This document shows, in pieces, positions 35,176 to 43,197 of a DNA stretch of 45,961 nt. The notes under the pieces were generated by a model, which saw only the letters and a list, made by a program, of their open reading frames with translations, was not told the origin of the DNA and did not search any database. Position 1 is the first letter of the stretch; each line of letters starts with the position of its first letter. A program made the position numbers and the translations under genes. Origin of the DNA: an uncultured Collinsella sp. (lineage in GTDB: Bacteria; Actinomycetota; Coriobacteriia; Coriobacteriales; Coriobacteriaceae); assembly GCA_900542305.1 (NCBI GenBank), contig UQMU01000017.1:1-45961 (forward strand), read 5' to 3'.

Positions 35176-35814
35176 ATGGAAATCTTCAACGCGACCAACC
35201 TGCTCTACATTTGGGGCGGCTTTGTTAAGACCATCGAGATCTCGGCGCTGTCGATCTTTTTCTCGCTCATCTTTGGCACGCTGCTGGCGCTCGTCAAGAG
35301 CTATGCGCCCCGCCCGTTCCGCATTTTGGTGAGTGCCTATATCGAGCTGTTCCGCTGCACGCCGAACCTGCTGTGGATCCTGTTTATCTACTTTACGGTG
35401 CAGGGTCTGGACATTGTGATTTCGACCATCGCCTTTACACTGTTCACCAGCGCCGTTATGGCCGAGATTGTGCGCGGCGGCCTCAACTCGATTCCACGCG
35501 GCCAGTTTGAGGCGGCGCAGAGTCAGGGCTTCGGCTTCTTTGCCACCATGCGCTATATCATCCTGCCGCAGACGTTTAAGACGATCATTCCGGCCCTGTT
35601 TAGCCAGTGCACGACCGTCATCAAGGACAGCTCGTATCTTTCGGGCATTAACGTGGCCGAGCTCATGTACACGGCAAACGTCGTAATGGCGCATGCGATC
35701 GATCTGTCGCAGGTGCTCATGCTCTACGGCCTGGTATTTGCGATGTACTTTGTGCTCAACTTTGGTATCTCGCTGCTGGTGAGGGCATATCAACGCCGCA
35801 TCGTAGCCGCATAG
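35176..35814 (+). CDS. Amino acid ABC transporter, permease 2
   Basis: The second His/Glu/Gln/Arg/opine-type permease, 212 residues with about five membrane helices. Its EAA loop is EAAQSQGFGFFATMRYIILP, clearly homologous to the loop of permease 1. It completes the transporter operon. Ribosome site is GAGGAGG inside the end of the preceding gene. The family C inverted repeat at 35815 follows directly and may end the transcript. Confidence 0.92.
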   Translation: MEIFNATNLLYIWGGFVKTIEISALSIFFSLIFGTLLALVKSYAPRPFRILVSAYIELFRCTPNLLWILFIYFTVQGLDIVISTIAFTLFTSAVMAEIVRGGLNSIPRGQFEAAQSQGFGFFATMRYIILPQTFKTIIPALFSQCTTVIKDSSYLSGINVAELMYTANVVMAHAIDLSQVLMLYGLVFAMYFVLNFGISLLVRAYQRRIVAA

Positions 35815-35920
35815 CCTGGCTTTCCCTGGCACCCAACCTTGGCCTTCAAACCGTCGCTCGCGTACCAAAGTACGCGTCGCTCCTCTTTCAGGTCAATCTT
35901 GGGCACCAGGAAAACCCAGG
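35815..35920. repeat. Long imperfect inverted repeat after the transporter (family C)
   Basis: CCTGGCTTTCCCTGGCACCC... (35815-35844) pairs with 35891-35920 over 30 bases with several mismatches. The central part has CGCGTAC/GTACGCG (35860-35877) and the loop pattern TCGCTC-N16-GTCGCTC. The arms do not resemble those at 15531 or 20994. Confidence 0.75.
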
Positions 35921-35980
35921 TACGCTATCGTGGAAAAGGCGATAAACAGCCTATTTCTCATTTGTTAGAAAGGAATCGCG

Positions 35981-36604
35981 ATGAGCGATCTGGAGAATAA
36001 GAAGAATCCTGTGGTCATTACCATCGCGCGCGACTTTGGCGCCGAGGGCCACGAGATTGGTCGCATGCTTGCCGACGAGTTGGGGATTCCACTGTACGAT
36101 AACGAGCTGCTGGTGCGTGCGTCGCTGCGCGCGGGCGAGTCGCTCGACAAGATGGCCGCCTACGACGAGCGTCTGGCCGTGGAGAACATGGCGTTTCTGC
36201 CCGACCGCTACGATGCGCGTTCGTACTCGGATAAGTTGTTCCAAAAGATGAGTCAGGTGATTTTGGATCTGGGCGAGACCGAGAGCTGCATTATCGAAGG
36301 CCGCCTGTCCGATTACCTGCTTCGCAACAATCCCAACCACATTGCCGTGCTGGTGACCGCTCCCTTTGAGGATCGCGTCGAGATCGTGCGCAAGAAGCGT
36401 GGCCTTAACAAAAAGAAGGGCGCCAAGCTGGTCAAACAGCAGCAGAAGGCGCGCGAGGCATTTTACAAGCGCTACAGTGCCGGAAAGTGGAAGATGACGA
36501 GCGGCAAGGATATCGTTGTCAATCGCGCCAAGTTGGGACGCGAGGGTTGCAAAGACGTTATCGCCGCTGCCTACCGCTACAAAGTGGCGCAGCTCGAAGG
36601 CTAG
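35981..36604 (+). CDS. Cytidylate kinase-like protein
   Basis: The 207-residue protein fits the cytidylate-kinase-like family (PF13189). It begins with a nucleotide-binding loop, ITIARDFGAEGHEIGRMLA, in which the usual GSGG is FGAEG. IIEGRLSDYLL and the basic segment RKKRGLNKKKGAKLV look like a lid region. True Cmk enzymes have a more standard P-loop, so the substrate may not be CMP. AAAGGA precedes the ATG. The gene is followed by a hairpin terminator of repeat family B. Confidence 0.8.
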   Translation: MSDLENKKNPVVITIARDFGAEGHEIGRMLADELGIPLYDNELLVRASLRAGESLDKMAAYDERLAVENMAFLPDRYDARSYSDKLFQKMSQVILDLGETESCIIEGRLSDYLLRNNPNHIAVLVTAPFEDRVEIVRKKRGLNKKKGAKLVKQQQKAREAFYKRYSAGKWKMTSGKDIVVNRAKLGREGCKDVIAAAYRYKVAQLEG

Positions 36605-36610
36605 CCGATC

Positions 36611-36653
36611 AAAACCACCGCAAAGGGGACAGCACCTTTGTGGTGGTTTTTTT
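36611..36653 (+). terminator. Terminator built from family B repeat (B1)
   Basis: AAAACCACCGCAAAGG (36611-36626) pairs with CCTTTGTGGTGGTTTT (36635-36650), one G-U, followed by more T. The junction reads GGGGACAG, the core shared with B3 and B4. Confidence 0.85.
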
Positions 36654-36691
36654 AGGTAGAGAAAGTCAACTGGTTCTGCCGTGGCCGATCG

Positions 36692-36735
36692 CTCAAAGAA
36701 CTCAAGGATGCTCAAAAAACTCAAAGATACTCAAA
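36692..36735 (+). repeat. Phased CTCAA direct repeats before the ATPase gene
   Basis: CTCAA starts at 36692, 36701, 36711, 36720 and 36730, so five copies are spaced 9, 10, 9 and 10 bases apart, about one turn of the helix. The array is directly upstream of the ATPase gene at 36790. Confidence 0.75.
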
Positions 36736-36789
36736 TAAATTATAGATAGTAGGGGCATAATTAAGTTATATGAGTTAAAGGGAGGCTTT

Positions 36790-37905
36790 ATGGCGGCACC
36801 GACGGCGTACAGGCAGGCAAATCCATTCACGCCGATGTTCGGACGTGTACCGGCGTATATGGCCGGCCGTGAGCAAATCATCGATGATATGGTGCTGGCG
36901 TTTGAAAATGACGACTCCGATCCCAATCTTTGCTCGGTTTTCTATGGTGCGCGTGGTACAGGTAAAACGGCGCTTTTGGCATATCTGTCGTACCGCGCCC
37001 AGCAAGAGGGCTGGATTACAGCGAATGTGACGGCCTCGGAGGGGATGCTCGAAGACATTTTGCAGCGCCTCAACGAATCAGCCGCCCATCTGATCGAAAA
37101 GCCCGCTTCTAGGCGTGTGAACAGTGTCGGCATTGCCCCCGTAGGAAGCATGAGCTGGGAAAACATCGATGTTGAATTTGAGGGCGCTAACTGGCGTACT
37201 AAGATGAACGCTTTGTTTGCTCAGCTTGAAGCGACTGACACCGGGGTGCTTATCGCCGTTGACGAAGTGGATGCATCGTTTGCGCAAATGACGGAGCTTG
37301 TTACTACCTACCAGCACTTTGTAAGCGAGAATAAAAAGGTAGCTTTGCTTATGGCGGGGCTGCCGTTTCGCGTGCTGGCGCTGCTGACGGGGAAATCGAC
37401 ATCGTTTCTTCGTCGCGCGGCTCAACATTCGCTGGGATCAATTTCACCGACTGAGGTAAAAGAAGCGTTTCGACTAACGATTGAGGACGGCGGCAAGACG
37501 ATTTCTGATGAGGCGATCGACCTCGCTGCCAAGGCGATCGATGGTTTTCCATTTATGTTCCAGTTGGTGGGGTATCGGGCATGGAATGCTTCGCGCCAAG
37601 CCTCCGAGGTTTCTATTGAGGATGTCGAACGAGGCGCGAAACTTGCGCAAGAGGAGCTGGAGTCGCGAGTTTTCGCTTCAACAGCGGCGGAACTTTCACG
37701 AGGGGACCTTGAATTTCTTCGTGCAATGAATCCGGTTGGGACGACGACCAGGCAAGAGCTGGCAGCGAGGCTTAAGAAGAGTTCCGGTTCGATTTCAACG
37801 TATAAAAAGCGTCTGGTAGAGGCTGGGGTAATTGAAGAGCCTCTACAAGGACGTTTTGAGTTTGCATTGCCAGGCTTTGGCCGATATGTCGCATCGCTTT
37901 ACTAG
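36790..37905 (+). CDS. AAA/STAND-type ATPase with winged-helix end
   Basis: An ATP-binding protein of 371 residues. Walker A is GARGTGKTALL at about residue 56 and Walker B is VLIAVDEVDA near 155. SFLRRAAQHSLGSISPTEVKEAF and a helical lid follow, then a C-terminal winged helix (TTTRQELAARLKKSSGSISTYKKRLVEAG, pieces QELAARLKKSSG and YKKRLVEAG). The family is annotated only as an ATP-binding protein; relatives include archaeal-type ATPases and regulators. GGGAGG precedes the ATG. GC content is low, suggesting transfer. A family A hairpin and a family B hairpin follow. Confidence 0.8.
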   Translation: MAAPTAYRQANPFTPMFGRVPAYMAGREQIIDDMVLAFENDDSDPNLCSVFYGARGTGKTALLAYLSYRAQQEGWITANVTASEGMLEDILQRLNESAAHLIEKPASRRVNSVGIAPVGSMSWENIDVEFEGANWRTKMNALFAQLEATDTGVLIAVDEVDASFAQMTELVTTYQHFVSENKKVALLMAGLPFRVLALLTGKSTSFLRRAAQHSLGSISPTEVKEAFRLTIEDGGKTISDEAIDLAAKAIDGFPFMFQLVGYRAWNASRQASEVSIEDVERGAKLAQEELESRVFASTAAELSRGDLEFLRAMNPVGTTTRQELAARLKKSSGSISTYKKRLVEAGVIEEPLQGRFEFALPGFGRYVASLY

Positions 37906-37944
37906 AGGGTCGTTGCTGCGAAGGATCGCTTCGTGTCCCTTTAC

Positions 37945-38003
37945 TGTCTCGATCTGTAACAATAAGCCTGCTTTTAGGGGCCTATCTGTTACAGACTGAG
38001 ACA
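37945..38003. repeat. Hairpin repeat, family A copy 1
   Basis: TGTCTCGATCTGTAACA (37945-37961) pairs with TGTTACAGACTGAGACA (37987-38003) with small mismatches. An inner ATAAGCC / GGCCTAT pair extends the stem. Three more copies lie at 42957-43176. Confidence 0.9.
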
Positions 38004-38032
38004 AACTGGCAGAGTGGCCTTCTGCTCCGCTC

Positions 38033-38064
38033 AAACCACCGCAAAGGGGGCCTTTGTGGTGGTT
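38033..38064. terminator. Bidirectional terminator, family B copy 2 (B2)
   Basis: AAACCACCGCAAAGG pairs with CCTTTGTGGTGGTTT around GGG. It lies between the convergent ATPase and LuxR genes and has T stretches on the plus side. The GGGGACAG core seen in B1, B3 and B4 is absent. Confidence 0.8.
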
Positions 38065-38070
38065 TTTGTT

Positions 38071-38982
38071 TTAGGCAGAGGGGAAGGCTTTGGCGAGACC
38101 GGCGCGCGTCTGCGTGTCGGTCTTTTGGTAGATAGAGCTCAGGTGGCGCTGTACCATGCGCATCGAGATGCCGAGTTCCTCGGCGACCTGCTTGAGCGGG
38201 CGTTCATCCTGGGTCACGGCTATGAGCACGTCGACTTCGCGCGGGGTGAGAGCGTGGTCGGCGATGAAGGCCTGGCGTTGCTCTTCGATGGTGGGGGCGG
38301 CGAGTGCTTCTTTTGCCAGTTGCTCGCGCTCGCGCTCCTGCTCGGTTTGGGGCAGGCGAAACAGGCCGGCTGCCACGAATGCCGCGCAGGCGGCGACGAG
38401 CAAAACGAGCGCGCCGATCATAATGAGGGCAACGTTGTCCGAGGTTACGAGAGCAAGCGAGAGGCCCGATGTAGTGAATGCGCATACATTGTTGGCGGCG
38501 CGTCCCATGCCGGCCCAGAGGGCGGGCGCATGCATGCGCGGTGCCAGCTGTGTAAAGGTGGCGGTAAAGAACGTGACAAAAAAGCCCGAACTCAGATAAA
38601 AGACGACAAGGCCCAGGTTGGGATCGGCGCCGGCCTCCACGGCCAGGATGGAAATGGTCGAGAGCACGGCGATGCCGAGCATGACAAGTCCCATGTAGCG
38701 GCGCTCGGCAAGGTCAAAGATAAGACCGGCGGCAAGGCCGCTTGCCGCCAAAAAGAGGCGCGGCCAGGTTTGCACGGCAATGGTGCCGTGGGCGTTGGAG
38801 AGTGTGACCACGTTGTCGAGGGTCGAGAACAAGCAGGCAAGAATCATGACGAGCGCGATGCTCCAGCATGACTGTTTGGCGAGGGCATGAGAGGGCTCAA
38901 TAAAGGGATTGATGGCAGGCCTTTCGGGGGGCGCTTGGCAATCGCATGCTCGTTGCCTTTTGCGCTGGCAGGTGCGCCACAT
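38071..38982 (-). CDS. Membrane-bound LuxR-family regulator, six-helix form
   Basis: The 303-residue minus-strand protein couples a membrane sensor to a DNA-binding end. Six hydrophobic helices lie at about residues 40-220 (e.g. VALIMIGALVLLVAACAAFV). The LuxR helix-turn-helix is LTPREVDVLIAVTQ then QVAEELGISMRMVQRHLSSIYQKT, near 240-290. Related Coriobacteriia regulators usually carry about twelve helices, so this one may be half-size. It could be truncated or a true short form; the first 30 residues before the first helix are not conserved-looking. It is divergent from the surface-protein genes. Confidence 0.75.
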   Translation of the reverse strand: MWRTCQRKRQRACDCQAPPERPAINPFIEPSHALAKQSCWSIALVMILACLFSTLDNVVTLSNAHGTIAVQTWPRLFLAASGLAAGLIFDLAERRYMGLVMLGIAVLSTISILAVEAGADPNLGLVVFYLSSGFFVTFFTATFTQLAPRMHAPALWAGMGRAANNVCAFTTSGLSLALVTSDNVALIMIGALVLLVAACAAFVAAGLFRLPQTEQEREREQLAKEALAAPTIEEQRQAFIADHALTPREVDVLIAVTQDERPLKQVAEELGISMRMVQRHLSSIYQKTDTQTRAGLAKAFPSA

Positions 38983-39016
38983 GAGAATTTGTGCCCCGGG
39001 ATCCGGATATCTTCCC

Positions 39017-39031
39017 GTAACATGGTGTTAC
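39017..39031. promoter_or_regulatory. Possible operator between the LuxR gene and surface-protein gene
   Basis: GTAACA and TGTTAC form a perfect six-base inverted repeat with a three-base spacer, in the 79-base divergent gap. A regulator could bind here; the LuxR protein encoded next door is the obvious candidate. The repeat alone does not prove it. Confidence 0.35.
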
Positions 39032-39061
39032 AGAAGCACCCCTTACGACAAGGAGGCTCAC

Positions 39062-40687
39062 ATGCGAAAGCAAATCCATGACAACCCAATCGACCACGAC
39101 CGCGCGTGCGCTCTCTCCCACGGAACGTGGCGTCGCGTGGGCGCCAAGCTCGCCTGCGCGGGGGCTTGCGCGCTCATGGTCGGTCAGCTGCTGCTACCCA
39201 GCGTGGCGCTCGCCGCCAAATGGGTCAACGTCGGCGGCACGCAGTACAACAAGGGCGCCGGCGACGAGGCCGGAACGTGGTCCTGGGACGGCGCCGACGA
39301 CATGAAGCTCAACGGCTACGACGGCGCCGGCATCAGCGCCCAGGGCAACCTCAACATCGATGTGGCGGGCACCAACACCATCACGGCCGATGCCGGTCAG
39401 AGCGCTATTGCTGTCAAGAACGGCAACCTTGCCATTACCGGCGACGGCACCCTTAATGCGACGGCTCAGACCGATGTGATTGCGGCGGAAGGCGACGGCA
39501 ATGCGGGTGGCGATGTGACCATCAGCGGCGCCAACGTCAACGTGACGGCTTCGGGCGCAGTGAACAAAGCGACGGGCATTCGCGCGACGGCCGGCAGCGT
39601 GACGATCGATAAGGGCGCCGATGTCAAAATCGAGGCGAAATCGGCGGAGGGGTCTTGGCGTCCAGCGGAGGGCATCTACGGTATCTTTGCCGATAACGTT
39701 CCCAACAGACATACTGCTCAGGAAGGCGAGCAGGAAGGACCGGATTATGTCTCCGTGCGCGGGGGCGACGTCACGATCGATGCCGCCAATCTGTCAATCA
39801 AGACAGCCGATGCCTGGCAGGTTTCCGCGTGCATCAATACGGTCGGTATCAAAAAGAATACCCTCATGAAAATCGTCAACGGAGCCGATGTCGCGCTTTC
39901 CGCCGGCAGTGCAGCTTCGCTCTCGGCGGGCATCAGCGCACGTTCGCAAAGCGGTGCGGTGTGGATGCTTGTCGAGGAGTCGAATCTTGCGTCTCGAAGC
40001 CTGTCTGCTGCAAACGGCATCGATGCCGCCCGCAATCAAAGTTTTGGAATCATGGCAGATGCAAACACCGGGTCGGAAACGCCTCGTATCAAGATTCGCA
40101 AATCGAAGATTGAGGCTTCGGGTGCGACTGCGGGAATCTATGCGATCAACTGCAACGTCGCGACTGCGACGCTGTTCCGTGCCGCGAGGATTGATTTGAG
40201 CTGGAGCGAATTGGGCTGGAACCCGATGATTGCGACTCCGACGGATGGTGCCGTGCGCGATGTGAAAAAGGTTGTTGATACGGGGAAATGGCCGAGCTCC
40301 CAGAACGGGCAGGTCGTCGGTGTTGCCGGTTCGTCTGCGATTTCGGATATCGTCGGTTCTGCCGAGGTCGCCCATGATGTAGTGATTGATTTTGTAGTCG
40401 GACAGGAGCCGGAGCCGACGCCGGAGCCCGAGGTTAAGCCTGAGGTGAAGCCTGAGACCCAGCCCGAGCAGAAGCCGGAGATCAAACCGGAGGTCAAGCC
40501 TGCCGTAACGTCAGCTAAGACGACTACGGTGACCAAGACGGTCGCTAAGGCAGCGCCGGCCAAGAAGTCCGATGCGGCCCTAGCTGCCACAGGCGACAAC
40601 GCCGCGACGGCGGCAGCCGCTCTCGGCATCGCCGGCGCGTCCGTTATCGGCGCCGGCTTCGTCGCGTCCAAGCGCCGCAGCCGCTAG
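39062..40687 (+). CDS. Sortase-anchored surface protein with beta-helix-like repeats
   Basis: The 541-residue protein has an extended signal peptide with HGTWR at residues 20-24 and a cleavage site near ALA at 51. The exposed part (52-450) has many short beta-strand repeats (e.g. GNLAITGDGTLNATAQ, GGDVTISGANVNVTAS), like a carbohydrate-binding beta-helix. A proline-rich wall spacer (PEPTPEPEVKPEVKPE) follows, then the sorting signal LAATG (about 506-510), a hydrophobic stretch and KRRSR. The motif is not LPxTG but LxATG. The gene starts at ATG 39062 after AAGGAGG. It has a paralogue at 40893 with a nearly identical signal peptide and tail. Confidence 0.85.
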   Translation: MRKQIHDNPIDHDRACALSHGTWRRVGAKLACAGACALMVGQLLLPSVALAAKWVNVGGTQYNKGAGDEAGTWSWDGADDMKLNGYDGAGISAQGNLNIDVAGTNTITADAGQSAIAVKNGNLAITGDGTLNATAQTDVIAAEGDGNAGGDVTISGANVNVTASGAVNKATGIRATAGSVTIDKGADVKIEAKSAEGSWRPAEGIYGIFADNVPNRHTAQEGEQEGPDYVSVRGGDVTIDAANLSIKTADAWQVSACINTVGIKKNTLMKIVNGADVALSAGSAASLSAGISARSQSGAVWMLVEESNLASRSLSAANGIDAARNQSFGIMADANTGSETPRIKIRKSKIEASGATAGIYAINCNVATATLFRAARIDLSWSELGWNPMIATPTDGAVRDVKKVVDTGKWPSSQNGQVVGVAGSSAISDIVGSAEVAHDVVIDFVVGQEPEPTPEPEVKPEVKPETQPEQKPEIKPEVKPAVTSAKTTTVTKTVAKAAPAKKSDAALAATGDNAATAAAALGIAGASVIGAGFVASKRRSR

Positions 40688-40710
40688 TGCAAGATTCCAT
40701 AGCCATTTTC

Positions 40711-40746
40711 AGCCGCCGCGCGGGCGCAAATGCCCTCGCGGCGGCT
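40711..40746 (+). terminator. Terminator after the first surface-protein gene
   Basis: AGCCGCCGCG (40711-40720) pairs with CGCGGCGGCT (40737-40746), with an inner GGGC/GCCC pair, followed by CTTTATATTTT. Confidence 0.8.
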
Positions 40747-40768
40747 CTTTATATTTTCGCAGGTAGAG

Positions 40769-40796
40769 GCCTAGGTTCGCATCTACGAACCTAGGC
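40769..40796. repeat. Perfect 11-bp hairpin between the surface-protein genes
   Basis: GCCTAGGTTCG (40769-40779) is exactly complementary to CGAACCTAGGC (40786-40796) around a six-base loop. No T tract follows, so it could be an operator or an RNA structure in the second gene's leader. Confidence 0.7.
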
Positions 40797-40831
40797 GTAC
40801 AGAGCCATTTGGCGCATCTTGGTTGTACAGG

Positions 40832-40866
40832 ACCACCGCAAAGGGGACAGGCACCTTCGTGGTGGT
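40832..40866. repeat. Family B repeat, copy 3 (B3)
   Basis: ACCACCGCAAAGG (40832-40844) pairs with CCTTCGTGGTGGT (40854-40866) allowing two G-U pairs, around GGACAGGCA. It lies just before the second surface-protein gene. Confidence 0.8.
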
Positions 40867-40892
40867 GCAGCCTTTCGACCAAGGAGGCCGTT

Positions 40893-42920
40893 ATGAACGG
40901 AAGCCACTTTGATAAGCAGACCCAGCGCGAGCGCACCTGTTCGCTGGTTCACGGTACTTGGCGCTGCGTGGGCGCCAAAATCGCTTGCGTTGGCGCGTGT
41001 GCGCTTATGGTTGGTCAGCTGTTGCTGCCGAGCTTGGCACTTGCGACCGAGTGCGCGGATTCCGCCGCCGCGACGGGTGAGGTCGCTGCGGCTCCGGTTG
41101 CACCGGCGGTTGCGGAGGATGCGGCTGCAACGCCCGCACCAGCAGTCGCTGCTGCTCCGGAGGCACAAACCGTCGCTGAACCTCAGCAGACGACTCCGGC
41201 TGACGTTACCGATGAATCTAACGATGCGGCACCCGCTGAACAAAACACTCTCAGCGGCACCGCCGCCACGCCGGCAAGCGATGCCATCATGCCCTGCGGC
41301 GTGACCGACGTGACTGGCGGGGGCGGCGTTAAGATCAACACGACCGTGGTCGATCACTACACGGACTGCGTGCTTCCGAGCAATGTCACACTCGAAAAGG
41401 GCCGGTCGTATACCTATGATTTTCCCGATGTTGAGGGCGGTATGCCGGATAAGCCGCTCTGCGAACTTGTCAAAACCAAGTACTACCGGGCCGATGCTGC
41501 TTTGGGCACCCTGGCTGAAGTCCAGGACGCATCTATGTCCGATGTGACGGCTCGCTTTGAGCCTGTTGACGATCACATGAGGCTGACGCTGACCTTTACG
41601 GGTGGCGCGGCAGACGGCTCGTATCGACTCACGCGCAATGAGGCTCTTTATATTGGCGCGGCACTGACGTATACCGGAACCGACTATGAGGGCGACAATA
41701 TCATCGTGGGCGACCCCGATGATATCTTCAACGCCTACAGGCCGGGCGGTTCGGTCGTCATCAACGAAACCAGGGATGACTACTATATTCGCTACAACAT
41801 CGACAGTGCCATAACGCTCGTAGCGTCAGAAAACCAAGCCCTCGGGAACCTGAACGTCAACGACGTGAAGACCGACTATGCACCCGGTGAGGCGCCGCGT
41901 GCGACCGCGACGATTCCGGCCGCCGATGCTGACAAGTATGAGATTGCCTATGAGTGCTGGGAGGAGATGGACGGCAGCGACCCCAGGGAGCTCACGCCCG
42001 TTGCCTTCTGGTATTCCGACCCCGCAAAGTATCCGACGGGCGCGAGGAGGATCGAGCGCTTCGAAGAGGGTAAGTTCTACATGTATTCTGTCGAGCTGAG
42101 GCTCAAGGGCGACAACACCTTGGCCGAGGACTACAACGTGAACGTTAACGGCCAATGGGCGAGCAATACCGTCAAGACGGTCGATGGCGTATTTGCGCCC
42201 AATGCGGCCAATATGCTGTGCGAGGCTCCGATTGATGAGTGGCGGGCCATCGACGTTATCGAAATCAACGGCGCCACGACCACCTTTAAGGCGGGCGACA
42301 GTCCGGTCTTTACGGCGGGCACTCCGGTGGATTCGAACTCCGTCCTTCAGTGTGAGTTCTGGACGGGGAGCGAAGGCAGTGAGGTGAATTCCGTCGAGTT
42401 TTGGGACCAGCACATCACCAACCATATCGACGCGTTTAAGCCCGGTGTGACCTATCGTTACGGCCTGTACTTTAAGCCGGCGCGTGGCTTCTACTTTACG
42501 CCCAATACTAAGCTGAAGATCAATGGGGTTGAGTGTGGCTATCAGGTGGGCGAGGCAAGTGAGGTTGATCCCGAGAGCGGTTGGATTCTTACGCTGTGGC
42601 TGAGCACCAATCTGACGTTTACGCCCGAGGCCACGCCTGCGCCCGATCCGCAGCCTACGCCGGATCCCAAGCCGACGCCGCAGCCTGAGGTGAAGCCCGA
42701 CGCGAAGCCCGAGACGAAACCGGAGACCAAGCCCGCTGCGACGCCGACCAAAACGACCGTCACGACCAAGACGGTTGAGAAGGCCACGCCGGCTAAGAAG
42801 TCCGATGCCGTTCTGGTTGCCACGGGCGACAACACTGCGATGACAGTCGCCGCCCTGGGCATCGTCGGCGCAACCGTTGCCGCCGCCGGTGTCGCCGCGA
42901 CCAAGCGTCGCGAGCGCTAG
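40893..42920 (+). CDS. Sortase-anchored surface protein, paralogue
   Basis: The 675-residue protein shares with its neighbour the signal peptide pattern: HGTWR at 20-24, then VGAKIACVGACALMVGQLLL, and cleavage near ALA at 51. An Ala/Pro-rich stretch (55-130) follows, then a large exposed region without recognised domains. The end has a proline-rich spacer (PDPQPTPDPKPTPQPEVKP), the motif LVATG at about 641-645, a hydrophobic stretch and KRRER. The two proteins differ completely in the middle but keep both ends, suggesting domain exchange. AAGGAGG precedes the ATG. Terminal repeats A2-A4 and B4 follow it. Confidence 0.85.
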   Translation: MNGSHFDKQTQRERTCSLVHGTWRCVGAKIACVGACALMVGQLLLPSLALATECADSAAATGEVAAAPVAPAVAEDAAATPAPAVAAAPEAQTVAEPQQTTPADVTDESNDAAPAEQNTLSGTAATPASDAIMPCGVTDVTGGGGVKINTTVVDHYTDCVLPSNVTLEKGRSYTYDFPDVEGGMPDKPLCELVKTKYYRADAALGTLAEVQDASMSDVTARFEPVDDHMRLTLTFTGGAADGSYRLTRNEALYIGAALTYTGTDYEGDNIIVGDPDDIFNAYRPGGSVVINETRDDYYIRYNIDSAITLVASENQALGNLNVNDVKTDYAPGEAPRATATIPAADADKYEIAYECWEEMDGSDPRELTPVAFWYSDPAKYPTGARRIERFEEGKFYMYSVELRLKGDNTLAEDYNVNVNGQWASNTVKTVDGVFAPNAANMLCEAPIDEWRAIDVIEINGATTTFKAGDSPVFTAGTPVDSNSVLQCEFWTGSEGSEVNSVEFWDQHITNHIDAFKPGVTYRYGLYFKPARGFYFTPNTKLKINGVECGYQVGEASEVDPESGWILTLWLSTNLTFTPEATPAPDPQPTPDPKPTPQPEVKPDAKPETKPETKPAATPTKTTVTTKTVEKATPAKKSDAVLVATGDNTAMTVAALGIVGATVAAAGVAATKRRER

Positions 42921-42956
42921 GTTTTGGTGGCGGCGCTCGGCCTCGGCGTCAGCAAA

Positions 42957-43013
42957 ATCTCAATCTGTAACACCTGGCTGCCCAAAACGGACCTAGATGT
43001 TACAGATTTAGAT
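42957..43013. repeat. Hairpin repeat, family A copy 2
   Basis: ATCTCAATCTGTAACA (42957-42972) pairs with TGTTACAGATTTAGAT (42998-43013), two mismatches. Confidence 0.85.
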
Positions 43014-43036
43014 GAACCGTCTGACTGCCAGCCTAA

Positions 43037-43094
43037 CGTCTCGATCTGTAACGCGTAGCGGGAGATTTGGCCTCTTACTGTTATAGATCAAGAT
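43037..43094. repeat. Hairpin repeat, family A copy 3
   Basis: CGTCTCGATCTGTAAC (43037-43052) pairs with GTTATAGATCAAGAT (43080-43094) with mismatches. Confidence 0.8.
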
Positions 43095-43117
43095 GAACGG
43101 GCGAAGCGCCGACATAA

Positions 43118-43176
43118 TGTCTCGATCTGTAACATCTACGGGGCTCTACGTGGCCTACCTGTTACGGATCGAGACA
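43118..43176. repeat. Hairpin repeat, family A copy 4
   Basis: TGTCTCGATCTGTAAC (43118-43133) pairs with GTTACGGATCGAGACA (43161-43176), one mismatch. It is the best-preserved copy; like copy 1 it is followed by AACTG. Confidence 0.9.
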
Positions 43177-43197
43177 AACTGACCGACCAAGCGCCCA

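Noticed and set aside
42957..43176. Three tandem similar units that could be a CRISPR array
   Set aside because: Each unit is an inverted repeat with variable insides, and the gaps between units are short (about 23 bases) and irregular; no cas gene is present.
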